From Sphingobacterium rhinopitheci (GTDB taxonomy: Bacteria; Bacteroidota; Bacteroidia; Sphingobacteriales; Sphingobacteriaceae), in the NCBI RefSeq assembly GCF_022627575.1, contig NZ_JADEYQ010000001.1, forward strand, positions 588,001-652,000: DNA of 64,000 nt, given 5' to 3'. The translations under genes were made by a program, and so were the position numbers. Position 1 is the first letter of the stretch. Each line of letters starts with the position of its first letter. Under the pieces are notes generated by a model. It made no database searches. It was not told where the DNA came from and saw only the letters and a program-made list of their open reading frames with translations. Positions 1 through 8,791 of this stretch are shown piece after piece.

Positions 1-218
1 ATACAAGATTAAGAACAGAATATCAAAAAAATCCAAATTTCGCTGTTACCACAGGTTCCATTACTTCAGGGGCAAGGTTTACAAACACTAAATTTACAGA
101 GGCAGAAGCCGCAGACAATTGGAGGTTTGATAGAACTGTAGCCTACCTAGGTGCATTTGGTACAACGGACTGGACACAGGGATGGACTAATTTTGACCCT
201 ATCAATCAAGTTTACTAA
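1..218 (+). CDS. C-terminal end of a secreted/surface protein (partial)
   Basis: The reading frame is open from the left edge (codons in phase with position 3) to a TAA at 216-218, so only about 71 C-terminal residues are visible. The end carries an aromatic motif, GAFGTTDWTQGW followed by TNFDP. From memory, similar Gly-Ala-Phe ... Asp-Trp-Thr ... Gly-Trp ... Asn/Asp-Pro ends occur in large secreted proteins of Bacteroidota that sit near TonB-dependent receptors. The frame is closed by a strong terminator 12 nt downstream, which supports it being the true gene end. The function cannot be told from this fragment. Confidence 0.7.
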   Translation, partial: TRLRTEYQKNPNFAVTTGSITSGARFTNTKFTEAEAADNWRFDRTVAYLGAFGTTDWTQGWTNFDPINQVY

Positions 219-230
219 TTAAATAATGAT

Positions 231-266
231 GCAGGGATACTAGCAATTAGTATCCTTGCTTTTTTT
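231..266 (+). terminator. Rho-independent terminator of the left-edge gene
   Basis: An 11-bp stem (231-241 pairing with 249-259, one G-U wobble) is followed by seven T residues. It lies directly after the stop of the partial gene. Confidence 0.85.
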
Positions 267-292
267 ATCAAAAACGATATTAATAAAAAGGC

Positions 293-862
293 ATGAAGCA
301 TATATTTCTATTAGCAGTACTTTCCTTTTTAGTAGCAAGCTGCGCAAACACAGATAAGTACTCTCCAGACAACAACATTTCAATCATCAAACAAGATTCT
401 TTCAAATACGAAATTGTCAGATTTGTGGGCAAACTCCCTAAAAGAGCTACCCATGAAAATAAATTTGAACAGAAGTATGATGAAGCCTATAGTATGATGG
501 CAAACTCAATGACACTAACCAAATACTATGTGAACCCAAAAGACAACTATATATACTTTGAAATAAGCCGTATTGCACCAAGTATTCACGAACGTTATGT
601 TGCTACAGGAGGTCGCCTCAAAAAAAATAGTAATGGTACTATTATTACATATGAGGAAATCTATCGTACATGGAAATTAGATAAATCAAAGCTGAAAAAG
701 AAAAGCGATATTTTCTTTGACTATATCGTTAATGGTAAAGATCTTTCCGAATTCTATACCGCAAAAATTGGCGACACAGAGCATATTGAATTTCCTGACG
801 AACAGACATTTTTCAATATAAATACCAGACGATGGGAAATGAAAGCATCCAAGATATTATAA
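293..862 (+). CDS. Small lipoprotein of unknown function
   Basis: This 189-residue protein begins with a lipoprotein signal peptide: Met-Lys, a hydrophobic stretch, then LVASC, so Cys17 is the likely lipidated residue. The mature part is polar, with many Lys, Tyr and Asp, and has no transmembrane segment or motif that I recognise. It has its own terminators on both sides, so it appears to be a single-gene unit. The ATG at 293 is chosen because the signal peptide starts there. It is probably anchored in the outer or inner membrane facing the periplasm. No function is proposed. Confidence 0.75.
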   Translation: MKHIFLLAVLSFLVASCANTDKYSPDNNISIIKQDSFKYEIVRFVGKLPKRATHENKFEQKYDEAYSMMANSMTLTKYYVNPKDNYIYFEISRIAPSIHERYVATGGRLKKNSNGTIITYEEIYRTWKLDKSKLKKKSDIFFDYIVNGKDLSEFYTAKIGDTEHIEFPDEQTFFNINTRRWEMKASKIL

Positions 863-892
863 TATAAAAAGTAATACAATAGATAATTTTAC

Positions 893-926
893 CAAAGACA
901 GCTTTAATCTATTATAGTTGTCTTTG
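893..926 (+). terminator. Terminator of the lipoprotein gene
   Basis: An 11-bp stem (893-903 with 916-926, one wobble) is followed by a T-rich stretch. It separates the lipoprotein from the ABC cassette. Confidence 0.7.
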
Positions 927-1000
927 TTTGTAATGCCTTTTTGACTAAAAATATTCTTTTTAAAACACAATTTATGGTATTTTGGCATAAATCTTTGTAC

Positions 1001-1642
1001 ATGGATAATCTATTACTAAAAACAGAAAATTTAAGCTTTGGCTATTCCAAATCCATACCACCTATTGTATTTAAAGACCTTCAAATAGCTGTCGGTAACC
1101 ATTTACTCTTATTAGGTAATTCGGGGACAGGAAAAACTACGCTTCTTAATCTTCTCAGTGGTTTATCAAAGCCTACACAAGGAAAAGTATGGATAAACAA
1201 TATTGATATATACGAACTTCAATCGAGTAAATTAGATACTTTCCGTGGCCAACATATAGGGTTTATATTTCAGGAGGCACACCTTATCAAAAATCTTACG
1301 ATTGAGGAAAATATCCGCTTAGCACAGAATCTTGCTAAGAAAAAAGAAAACAAAGAAGCCGTCTTAGAAGTATTAGAAAAGGTTCAACTAAAAGATAAAG
1401 CCAATAGTTATCCTGACGAATTAAGTCGAGGTCAACTACAACGTGCTGCCATAGCAAGGGCAGTAATCAATGGCCCAATGCTATTAGTTGCAGACGAACC
1501 CACAGCAGCACTAGATGATACCAACACCCAGCTCGTGTTAGATTTATTATTACAGACAGCATCGACATATGGCGCTACACTCTTGATAGCAACACATGAC
1601 AAAAGAATTAAAGATCATTTTGCTAACACTTACCAACTATAA
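1001..1642 (+). CDS. ABC transporter ATPase (LolD/MacB class), ZrgB-like
   Basis: ATP-binding subunit of a MacB/LolD-type ABC system. Walker A is GNSGTGKTT, the signature is LSRGQLQRAA (a variant of LSGGQ), Walker B is LLVADEPTAALD and the switch histidine is in ATHD. The ATG at 1001 is preferred over the TTG at 941, because MDNLLLKTENLSF is where such proteins normally begin and the upstream 20 residues look like a translated leader; this gives 213 residues. Four nt upstream of the ATG is AATCTTTG, a near match to the Bacteroidota -7 box. The next gene follows after 3 nt and encodes the permease. With the permease and the DUF3299 protein it resembles the Zur-regulated ZrgBCD zinc system of Vibrio; that assignment is an inference. 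Confidence 0.88.
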   Translation: MDNLLLKTENLSFGYSKSIPPIVFKDLQIAVGNHLLLLGNSGTGKTTLLNLLSGLSKPTQGKVWINNIDIYELQSSKLDTFRGQHIGFIFQEAHLIKNLTIEENIRLAQNLAKKKENKEAVLEVLEKVQLKDKANSYPDELSRGQLQRAAIARAVINGPMLLVADEPTAALDDTNTQLVLDLLLQTASTYGATLLIATHDKRIKDHFANTYQL

Positions 1643-1645
1643 TCC

Positions 1646-3145
1646 ATGAATACTTTATCTTTAGTTTGGAAAAATATAATACGTGAATTTGGCTCAACCA
1701 TTTTAAGTGTTTTGCTTACAGCATTTGGTATTGCTATACTAATTGTTATTTATATATCCGGAGACACCTTTGAGAAACAGCTTACAAATAACACAAAAAA
1801 TATAGATTTGGTAGTTGGAGCAAAAGGAAGCCCCCTTCAACTTATTCTGAGCTCACTTTATCATGTAGATAATCCTACGGGAAATATCCCTCTAACCGAA
1901 GCCAATAAGATAGCAGACAATCCTTTAATAGATTTAGCTGTTCCTATATCTTTAGGGGACAATTACAAAGGGCATAGAATCATCGGTACAGATGCTAATT
2001 ATCTAGCGCTATATGATCTTAAAATAAAAGATGGTCATATTTGGAAAGCGTCATTTGAGGTTGTAATAGGTGCTGAGGTGGCACGAAAAAACAACTTAAA
2101 ATTGGGAGATGAAATACATAGTGCACATGGTCTATCTCCTGAAGCACATCTGCATGAAGAACATCCTTTTAAAGTGGTAGGTATACTCGCTCCCTCAAAT
2201 TCCGTAGTAGACAACTTAATCTTAACAAATTTAGCTAGCGTTTGGGATGTCCATGGAATCGAACACGATGATGAGCATATACATGACGATCATTCGGACC
2301 ATGACCATGACCACCCACATCCTCATACTCATACTCCAATCGTAGGAGCGCCTCATGACCACAGTGACCACAGTGACCATGTAGGCGAAGCGAAGGATAC
2401 AACACTAGGATCAGCTCATGTACATGAACATGAGGAACAGCATGATTCCCATGATCATGATACTACATTAGTAGCGAACAATGGCCATGCGGATCATATT
2501 GTGGCTAAAGATAGTAATACGAATACGGAAGAATTTGTAAGTGAAAAACCAATGGCTAGTGGATTTATCAAAACTATTGGCCAAGATATGCTAGCAGACC
2601 AAGGACTAGAAATCACCGCATTACTGATAAGATACGCCTCCCCAGCAGCCATTAGTGTTATCCCAAGATTAGTAAATCAGAGCACCAATATGCAAGCAGC
2701 ATCACCTGCAATAGAAAGCTCTCGAATATTCTCTTTATTAGGGGTAGGTTTAGATTCATTAGAAATATTGGCTTATGCCATCATGGTTATCGCAGCACTT
2801 AGTGTATTTATTAGTTTGTACAATGCATTGAAAAAACGCAAACACGATTTAGCCATCATGCGTACTATGGGTGCTAGCCAAACTAAACTTTTCACTTTAA
2901 TCATAGTCGAAGGATTAATAATTACCTTAATCGGAGGAATAATAGGCTTAGTATTAGGCCACCTTATATTAGCTTATATAAGTACACAAACAAGTCAAAG
3001 TGCAGATTTTATTAATGCATTTACATTCTATCCCTTTGAGTTAATCATATTACTAGGCGCAATTTCAATAGGTATAATAGCGGCATTAATACCGGCATTT
3101 AAAGCTTATAATACAACAATTTCAAAAACGTTATCTTCAAAATAA
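1646..3145 (+). CDS. FtsX/MacB-type ABC permease with His-rich outer loop, ZrgC-like
   Basis: A 499-residue permease. One transmembrane helix (about 17-40) is followed by a large extracytoplasmic domain and three C-terminal helices (about 370-395, 415-445, 463-487), which is the MacB/LolC layout. The outer domain carries an insertion at roughly residues 203-288 (nt 2251-2510) with more than 20 His alternating with Asp, Glu and Ser (runs such as HDDHSDHDHDH), plus a smaller His cluster near 158-173. Such tracts bind Zn, Ni or Cu in periplasmic proteins. The gene follows its ATPase by 3 nt and overlaps the next start by 1 nt (TAATG). In Vibrio ZrgABCDE a separate His-rich protein, ZrgA, is present; here the metal-binding part appears built into the permease. 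Metal handling is an inference, and peptide or lipoprotein export cannot be excluded. Confidence 0.85.
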   Translation: MNTLSLVWKNIIREFGSTILSVLLTAFGIAILIVIYISGDTFEKQLTNNTKNIDLVVGAKGSPLQLILSSLYHVDNPTGNIPLTEANKIADNPLIDLAVPISLGDNYKGHRIIGTDANYLALYDLKIKDGHIWKASFEVVIGAEVARKNNLKLGDEIHSAHGLSPEAHLHEEHPFKVVGILAPSNSVVDNLILTNLASVWDVHGIEHDDEHIHDDHSDHDHDHPHPHTHTPIVGAPHDHSDHSDHVGEAKDTTLGSAHVHEHEEQHDSHDHDTTLVANNGHADHIVAKDSNTNTEEFVSEKPMASGFIKTIGQDMLADQGLEITALLIRYASPAAISVIPRLVNQSTNMQAASPAIESSRIFSLLGVGLDSLEILAYAIMVIAALSVFISLYNALKKRKHDLAIMRTMGASQTKLFTLIIVEGLIITLIGGIIGLVLGHLILAYISTQTSQSADFINAFTFYPFELIILLGAISIGIIAALIPAFKAYNTTISKTLSSK

Positions 3146-3627
3146 TGAAAAAACTAATATTACTATTTACGCTTACATTCAGCTATGCCTTATCAAATGC
3201 ACAAATTGGAAGTAACTTAAATTTTTCGAATACACCTGATCATACCCCCATGATGAATAGCACTTGGGAGGCTATTGATAAAATGATGTATAAAGTCACA
3301 ACCGAAGGAAATAAGAAAGTATATACACCACACTACCCTGCAGAATTAAAGAAATTAGAGAATAAAATAGTGCAATTACCAGGGTATTTGGTCCCACTTA
3401 ATAGCGGAAGAAATCATAGTACGTTTATGTTATCTGTCTTACCAGTTGCACAATGTCAATTTTGTGGAACAAATGGAATTCCACCAATGGTAGAAATATT
3501 CTTAAAAAAAGGGACGATAAAATTTACGGAAGAACCTATAAAAATTAAGGGGAAAATGGTTTTCAATCCTCAACCCCTAAAAGGCAATTCTGAAATACAA
3601 ATAGTTGATGCTGAAGTTATAAAATAA
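3145..3627 (+). CDS. DUF3299-like secreted protein, ZrgD-like
   Basis: A 160-residue protein with a signal peptide ending near ALSNA/Q. The centre has the DUF3299 pattern: a Gly-Tyr-Leu-Val-Pro-Leu core near residue 80, then a FMLS strand and a Cys-x-Phe-Cys-Gly motif (QCQFCG). It overlaps the permease stop by 1 nt, so the three genes are translationally coupled. DUF3299 proteins accompany MacB-like ABC genes in proteobacterial zinc (Zrg) operons, which is the basis for the role proposed here. The CxFC pair could bind metal or form a disulfide. The gene ends 4 nt from the convergent rsmE stop, with no terminator between them. Confidence 0.75.
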   Translation: MKKLILLFTLTFSYALSNAQIGSNLNFSNTPDHTPMMNSTWEAIDKMMYKVTTEGNKKVYTPHYPAELKKLENKIVQLPGYLVPLNSGRNHSTFMLSVLPVAQCQFCGTNGIPPMVEIFLKKGTIKFTEEPIKIKGKMVFNPQPLKGNSEIQIVDAEVIK

Positions 3628-3631
3628 CAGC

Positions 3632-4345
3632 CTAACGATTTAATAAAGCCACTTCTAAGACAGCAGCTAGCGCTGCTGTTTCTGTTCTAAGACGAGATTC
3701 TCCTAATGATAAGGGTATAAATCCGGCCTGTAAAGCTTGTGCTATCTCATTATCAGAGAAATCACCTTCTGGGCCGATCAATATTAAGTACTTCTCCCCT
3801 TTTTGGAAAGAGGTATTAATAAATTTCTTATCCGCATCTACACAATGTGCAATACCTTTGTTCACATCCAAATTTTCAATTGAGGATATAAATTTAGAAA
3901 AAGTAACTGCAGGATTAATTTTGGGAATATATGCTTTCAACGATTGTTTAGCAGCGGCAATAGCTACTTTTTCTAATCGTTCTACTTTGACCTCTTTACG
4001 TTCAGAGCGGGCACATATAACCGGCGTAAATTCGTGTAAACCAATCTCAGTAGCTTTCTCCAAGAACCATTCTATACGTTCAATATTTTTAGTTGGAGCG
4101 ACCGCCATATGCACTTGAAAAGATGTTTGTCCATATTGCTGGGTAACTTCTAAAACTTTCAAGCTCGTACGCTTAGGGTGCGGTTCAATGATCTCCGTCT
4201 TATACAAACCACCGCGCCCATCGATCAAATGAATAATATCATTCGCCTGAAGGCGTAATACACGTACAGCATGCTTACTTTCTTCTTCACTTAATAAAAA
4301 AGAGCTATGATGTGCTTCTATTTCAGGAGTATAAAATAATAACAT
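3632..4345 (-). CDS. rsmE: 16S rRNA (uracil-1498-N3)-methyltransferase
   Basis: A 237-residue SPOUT-class methyltransferase that methylates U1498 of 16S rRNA using SAM. The N-terminal PUA-like part contains SKHAVRVLRL. The SAM-binding trefoil-knot end shows IGPEGDFSDNE and LGESRLRTETAAL, the hallmark motifs of RsmE. The length is normal. The ATG shares one base with the stop of the CBS/CorC gene transcribed just before it, so the two are coupled. Confidence 0.95.
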   Translation of the reverse strand: MLLFYTPEIEAHHSSFLLSEEESKHAVRVLRLQANDIIHLIDGRGGLYKTEIIEPHPKRTSLKVLEVTQQYGQTSFQVHMAVAPTKNIERIEWFLEKATEIGLHEFTPVICARSERKEVKVERLEKVAIAAAKQSLKAYIPKINPAVTFSKFISSIENLDVNKGIAHCVDADKKFINTSFQKGEKYLILIGPEGDFSDNEIAQALQAGFIPLSLGESRLRTETAALAAVLEVALLNR

Positions 4346-5658
4346 TAATTAGATTTTGGATCGTGTGGAGTTTCAATCAAATCAAATTTGACGAACTCGA
4401 TATTTTGTTGTGTTTTCTTCATGACGATCAGGTTATACCCAAATGCTTCCATAGAATCACCCACATCAGGGATCTTCTCAAAGACATCACTTACTAAACC
4501 AGCAATAGTATCATAATCAGAGCTCTCTGGCAACTCTAAAGGTAAAAAACCATTAGCATCATGGATATTAGCCCCTGCATCGACCATATATTCCGTTTCA
4601 GATATACGTTCTACCAAAGGTACTTCTTCGTCATACTCATCTTGAATCTCCCCTACTAATTCTTCAACAATATCTTCCAGCGTAACCATACCTGAAGTTC
4701 CACCAAACTCATCCAATACAAAAGCAATTTGAATGCGCTTCAATTGAAACTCCGTCATCAAATCGTTAATCTTCTTAGTTTCCGGAACAAAATAAGGCTT
4801 ACGCATTATTTTCTTAAGAACAACCTCTTCACCTTTAAAAAGCAACGGTAATACATCTTTAGTATGTACTACACCAACAATCTGATCTATATTATCTTCA
4901 TAAAGGGGTATTCTAGAATAACCTTCTTCAGTAACTGTTTTTATAAACTCATCAGCTTTATCTGTAACCTCCACTGCTACAATTTTTGTACGTGGCACCA
5001 TTATATTCTTTACGATACGCTCGTTGAAGTCAAAAACATTTTTGATCAATTCATGCTCTGAAGTATTTAAAGCTCCAGACTCCTTGCCTTTTTCTAATAA
5101 ATATTGTAACTCTTCAGAAGAATGGGCAGATTCACTAGGGTGTGGTTCTATACCTATTAATTTTAACAGAAAATTAGCTAAACCATTAAATATAAAAATT
5201 AAAGGCATTAGTAAGTAATAAAAAATACGCAGTGGTACTGCGATTTTCATTGTTGTCGCTACAGGCTTTTGGATAGCAATTGATTTAGGTGCCAATTCAC
5301 CTAATACTACGTGCAATAGCGTAATAGTACCAAAAGCGATAGCAAATCCTAATCCCTTCGACCAACTTGTAGTGATATCAACGTCAAAGTAAGAAAAAGC
5401 GGAAAAAATAATTTTGCCCATAGCTTTCTCACCTATCCACCCTAAACCTAATGAAGCTAATGTAATACCTAGCTGCGTAGCAGCTAGGTATTTATCCAAA
5501 TGGTCCGTGATATTTTTGGCTATTTTAGCGACTTTGCCTCCAGATTTAGCTTGCAACTCTATTTGAGATGCTCTAACTTTTACAATAGCAAATTCTGCAG
5601 CTACGAAAAAACCATTAGCAAATACGAGTAATAAGGTCCAAAATATATCAAGTGCCAT
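4345..5658 (-). CDS. Hemolysin-C/CorC-type membrane protein (DUF21-CBS pair-CorC)
   Basis: A 437-residue inner-membrane protein. The N-terminal DUF21 domain has about four helices in residues 1-190 (start MALDIFWTLLLVF). Two CBS domains follow (about 205-330; motif MVPRTKIVAV), then a C-terminal CorC_HlyC domain with the acidic stretch VEELVGEIQDEYDEE. The family is related to CNNM/CorC and is linked to Mg2+ or Co2+ efflux; the CBS pair probably binds adenine nucleotides. It is not GldE specifically, as no gliding partner is adjacent. It lies between ppa and rsmE in one minus-strand run. Confidence 0.88.
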   Translation of the reverse strand: MALDIFWTLLLVFANGFFVAAEFAIVKVRASQIELQAKSGGKVAKIAKNITDHLDKYLAATQLGITLASLGLGWIGEKAMGKIIFSAFSYFDVDITTSWSKGLGFAIAFGTITLLHVVLGELAPKSIAIQKPVATTMKIAVPLRIFYYLLMPLIFIFNGLANFLLKLIGIEPHPSESAHSSEELQYLLEKGKESGALNTSEHELIKNVFDFNERIVKNIMVPRTKIVAVEVTDKADEFIKTVTEEGYSRIPLYEDNIDQIVGVVHTKDVLPLLFKGEEVVLKKIMRKPYFVPETKKINDLMTEFQLKRIQIAFVLDEFGGTSGMVTLEDIVEELVGEIQDEYDEEVPLVERISETEYMVDAGANIHDANGFLPLELPESSDYDTIAGLVSDVFEKIPDVGDSMEAFGYNLIVMKKTQQNIEFVKFDLIETPHDPKSN

Positions 5659-5663
5659 ATAGG

Positions 5664-6206
5664 TTATTTATTTCTAATTTCTGTGTTATAAAGTTCAATG
5701 CTCTCTTTAAGGATATTTTGCGCATATTCACGACCATGTAATCCTTCGATAATAACACTTTTTCCTTCTAAAGCTTTATATGATTCAAAAAATTGAACGA
5801 TTTCCTTCATTGTATGAGGAGGCAATTCAGAGATATCATTAATATAATTAACAGACATATCATTTTTTGCAACAGCGATAATTTTATCGTCTTGCTCGCC
5901 ACCATCAACCATATGCATAACGCCAATGATTTTAGCCTCGATCATTGTCATTGGATATACGTCCGCTGAACAGATTACTAATATATCTAATGGATCTTTA
6001 TCATCACAATAAGTTTGCGGGATAAATCCATAGTTAGCGGGGTACATAACAGACGAATATAATACGCGATCTAATTTCACTAAACCACTTTCTTTATCTA
6101 TTTCATATTTTGCTTTTGATCCGTTAGGGATTTCAATAATAGCATTCACTGTATTTGGCAAATCCTCACCTGGAGATACCTGATGCCAAGGATGTTGTGT
6201 ACTCAT
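5664..6206 (-). CDS. ppa: Inorganic pyrophosphatase
   Basis: A 180-residue family I soluble pyrophosphatase that hydrolyses PPi to two phosphates and so pulls biosynthetic reactions forward. The metal-binding signature [10 protein letters not shown], with its spaced aspartates, is intact, and upstream [20 protein letters not shown] matches the substrate site. The length is typical. It lies 14 nt after dedA and 5 nt before the CBS protein gene, so it is probably co-transcribed with them. Confidence 0.95.
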   Translation of the reverse strand: MSTQHPWHQVSPGEDLPNTVNAIIEIPNGSKAKYEIDKESGLVKLDRVLYSSVMYPANYGFIPQTYCDDKDPLDILVICSADVYPMTMIEAKIIGVMHMVDGGEQDDKIIAVAKNDMSVNYINDISELPPHTMKEIVQFFESYKALEGKSVIIEGLHGREYAQNILKESIELYNTEIRNK

Positions 6207-6220
6207 TAATTTTAAACTGT

Positions 6221-6865
6221 TTATTTTGTTTTTTGTTTTCTATTGTTCATCGTGCGCTTCAATACGCCAATTACGATAGGTAAAAATGCAACGGCAATTA
6301 AACCTATTATAATATACTCTACATAATCTATAATTCCGGGAAAAAACTCTCCCAAGAAATAACCTGTTAATGTTAATCCAGAAACCCATATTAAAGCCCC
6401 TACAACATTATAAACAAGAAATTTCTTAAAATCTAATTTTACTACCCCTGCAAATATTGGCGCAAATGTACGAATAATAGGAACAAAGCGACCAATCACA
6501 AGAGCTCTTCCACCATATTTCTGATAAAATTCTTCCGCCATCATCACGTATTCTTTCTTAAATATCAAAGAATCTTGTTTCTTAAATAACATAGGGCCAG
6601 TTCGATACCCAAACCAATAGCCTACTAAATTACCTAGAATACCTGACACTAAGATTCCAGAAAACATTTCTACAATAGTCACATCAATTTTTCCTAATGC
6701 ACAAAATAATCCTGCAAGGAATAGCAAATAATCACCTGGTAAAAAAAAACCAAAAAAAAGTCCTGTTTCAGCAAATACAATCAAACAAACAATATAGAAT
6801 CCACCGTGGCTAAGTAAATACTCAGGATCCATTAATTGTTGGAAAGTCATTAAAAAATCATGCAT
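6221..6865 (-). CDS. DedA family membrane protein
   Basis: A 214-residue polytopic membrane protein with the DedA pattern: [19 protein letters not shown] near residue 30 and the conserved [24 protein letters not shown] near residue 115, including the Arg-Phe-x-Pro-x-x-Arg motif. DedA proteins support membrane homeostasis, and some act as lipid (undecaprenyl-phosphate or phospholipid) flippases. Two ATGs lie close together (Met1 and Met6), and the exact start is uncertain between them. It is the probable upstream member of the dedA-ppa-corC-rsmE run. Confidence 0.9.
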   Translation of the reverse strand: MHDFLMTFQQLMDPEYLLSHGGFYIVCLIVFAETGLFFGFFLPGDYLLFLAGLFCALGKIDVTIVEMFSGILVSGILGNLVGYWFGYRTGPMLFKKQDSLIFKKEYVMMAEEFYQKYGGRALVIGRFVPIIRTFAPIFAGVVKLDFKKFLVYNVVGALIWVSGLTLTGYFLGEFFPGIIDYVEYIIIGLIAVAFLPIVIGVLKRTMNNRKQKTK

Positions 6866-6894
6866 GTTTTAATCTTAAGGTAAGCGAATAATAG

Positions 6895-7314
6895 TTACAT
6901 TTTAGCACTAGTAGTAATAACCAAAATAGCATTACGAATTTCTGTGGCTATTTTATCCATTTCTATTGCAGAAAGCGACAATTTAGGTTTTTCAAAATTC
7001 ATATCACTAACGGTATTCAAAGGTATTAGATGGATATGTGCATGAGCAACTTCTAATCCAACGACAGCGACGCCTACTTTAGGACAAGACATCACCTTTT
7101 TAATACCCTGAGAAACAATTTTAGCAAAGATCCACATACTTTGATATTCCTCATCATCAATATCAAATATATAATCTGTTTCTTTCTTAGGAATTACCAA
7201 TACATGCCCACGAGTAAGTGGAGCTATATCTAAAAAAGCCAAAAAATCGTTACTCTCAGCAACTTTATATGCTGGAATTTCTCCTGAAATAATTTTACTA
7301 AATATTGTAGACAT
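6895..7314 (-). CDS. HIT family nucleotide hydrolase
   Basis: A histidine-triad protein of 139 residues starting MSTIFSKIISGEIP. This start at 7314 is preferred over an in-frame upstream start at 7359, because the family begins with this sequence and the extra 15 residues are not conserved in type. The triad HAHIHLIP is near residue 98. HIT proteins hydrolyse nucleoside phosphoramidates or dinucleoside polyphosphates such as AMP-lysine or Ap4A. It sits 29 nt before dedA. Confidence 0.92.
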   Translation of the reverse strand: MSTIFSKIISGEIPAYKVAESNDFLAFLDIAPLTRGHVLVIPKKETDYIFDIDDEEYQSMWIFAKIVSQGIKKVMSCPKVGVAVVGLEVAHAHIHLIPLNTVSDMNFEKPKLSLSAIEMDKIATEIRNAILVITTSAKM

Positions 7315-7393
7315 AAATCTATCAATTTGAATATGGGCAAATATAATAAAAAGTTGCAAGACTGCCTCTTAATATCTCTTACGTTTTCTTATT

Positions 7394-7430
7394 AAAACAA
7401 AAGGAACTTACACTTTAGTGCAAGCTCCTT
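7394..7430 (-). terminator. Terminator of greA
   Basis: A stem of about 13 bp (7401-7413 with 7418-7430, two wobbles) has an A-rich tract at 7394-7402 on the plus strand, which is a U tract for minus transcription. The plus side also carries TTTT, so it could work both ways. Confidence 0.75.
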
Positions 7431-7487
7431 TTATAATATATTTTTGTATGAGCGGTTATGGCATACCGCTCATAACCTATTCATAAA

Positions 7488-7961
7488 TTATCGTGAAATA
7501 TCTAAAATTTCTAATTCAATTTGACCAGCAGGTACTGTTACCACTGCTATATCACCTACAGACTTACCTAACAAACCTTGCGCTATTGGAGATTTAACGG
7601 ATATTTTTCCAGACTTCAAATCAGCTTCCGTTTCAGACACTAATTGATAGGTCATCTCCGCTCCACTTTTCACATTTTTGATCTTAACGATAGAAAGAGC
7701 TAATACTTTTGACAAATCTAATTTCGATTCATCGATCAAACGTGCACTAGCGTAAACCCCTTCTAATTTTGAGATTTTAGCTTCGTGTAATCCCTGCGCC
7801 TCTTTTGCAGCATCATATTCTGCATTTTCTGACAAGTCACCCTTATCTCTCGCTTCAGCAATAGCATTTGCGATCTTAAGTCTACCTTCAGTTTTTAAAT
7901 ACTGTAATTCTTCCTTTAGCTTAGCTAATCCTTCTTCTGTGTAATAAGTTACTTCTGCCAT
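7488..7961 (-). CDS. greA: Transcription elongation factor GreA
   Basis: A 157-residue GreA/GreB protein. The N-terminal coiled coil (residues 1-75) has the tip motif DKGDLSENAEYDAAKE, whose acidic residues reach the RNA polymerase active site and stimulate cleavage of backtracked RNA. The C-terminal FKBP-like domain ends SPIAQGLLGKSVGD. Length and domain order are standard. It is flanked by terminators on both sides and so is monocistronic. Confidence 0.97.
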   Translation of the reverse strand: MAEVTYYTEEGLAKLKEELQYLKTEGRLKIANAIAEARDKGDLSENAEYDAAKEAQGLHEAKISKLEGVYASARLIDESKLDLSKVLALSIVKIKNVKSGAEMTYQLVSETEADLKSGKISVKSPIAQGLLGKSVGDIAVVTVPAGQIELEILDISR

Positions 7962-8002
7962 AATTTTAATATTAACTTAAATTTTTAACACTAATTATTA
8001 TT

Positions 8003-8049
8003 AAAAAAGAACAAGACCACTTTTCCCTATTTTGGGAAAAATGGTCTTG
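8003..8049 (-). terminator. Terminator of the two-component operon
   Basis: A 16-bp stem (8012-8027 with 8034-8049, one mismatch) with an A run at 8003-8008 gives a U tract for minus-strand transcripts leaving the response regulator gene. Confidence 0.8.
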
Positions 8050-8092
8050 CTCGTTACTTACGAAGATAATTTAAAAAATCAATAATTCCAAA

Positions 8093-8788
8093 TTATTCTT
8101 CATCAACAAATTTATACCCCAATCCGCGTACTGTTTGTAAGTAATTAGGCTTATCGGGATTATGTTCGATCTTCTTTCGCAATCTTACTACGTGCATATC
8201 CAACGTTCGTGTATTGACATTAGAGCTATATCCCCACACTACCTCCATCAATTCTTCACGCGTAATCTCTCTACCCATATTTTGCAGAAAGTGAAGTAAT
8301 ATTCTATTCTCAAGAATTGTTAATTCTATTTTCTTGCCGTCACGAATAAGTGAATGTATTTGCGGATGATGTTCTGTTTTTCCAAAAACAAGAATGTCTT
8401 TATTGACGGTTTTAGGCACAAAAAAACGCACCTTATTTTCGATCATAGCTACAAGCACATCCATATTGAAGGGCTTAGTAATATAATCAGAGATTCCATA
8501 ACTGTAGGCATCAATTTTATCTACATCTTGTGACTTTGCTGTCATCATAATAATGATATTTTCAAATCCATTTTTACGAACAGCTTCACAAACATCTATA
8601 CCTTCTTTACCTGGCAACATCCAATCTAATAATACGATATCGGGATTAGATTCCAATATCAATGCTTCAGCATCAAGACCATTACCTGATTGAACAACTT
8701 TATAGCCTTCAGTTTGTAAACGGTGACTAACCAAAAATCTAAGATTCTCGTCGTCTTCAACAACTGCAACTGTAATGTCTTTTTCCAT
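8093..8788 (-). CDS. OmpR-family response regulator (RprY-like)
   Basis: A 231-residue two-component regulator. The receiver domain has the acidic pair EDD at 11-13, the phospho-acceptor Asp55 in VLLDWMLPG and the lysine in YITKPF. The C-terminal winged helix (about 135-229) ends with RTLDMHVVRLRKKIE and VRGLGYKF, typical of OmpR/PhoB DNA-binding domains. It is the second gene of an operon with its kinase (3 nt gap). Layout and sequence resemble RprX/RprY of Bacteroides; the genes it controls are unknown. Confidence 0.92.
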   Translation of the reverse strand: MEKDITVAVVEDDENLRFLVSHRLQTEGYKVVQSGNGLDAEALILESNPDIVLLDWMLPGKEGIDVCEAVRKNGFENIIIMMTAKSQDVDKIDAYSYGISDYITKPFNMDVLVAMIENKVRFFVPKTVNKDILVFGKTEHHPQIHSLIRDGKKIELTILENRILLHFLQNMGREITREELMEVVWGYSSNVNTRTLDMHVVRLRKKIEHNPDKPNYLQTVRGLGYKFVDEE

Positions 8789-8791
8789 ACT

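Noticed and set aside
941..1000. N-terminal extension of the ABC ATPase from a TTG start
   Set aside because: The extra 20 residues do not fit the family; the ATG at 1001 begins the usual sequence.
2251..2510. His-rich tract of the permease as a frameshift artefact
   Set aside because: The frame continues in normal permease sequence on both sides, and His codons (CAT/CAC) alternate with GAC/GAT in phase, so it is a real insertion.
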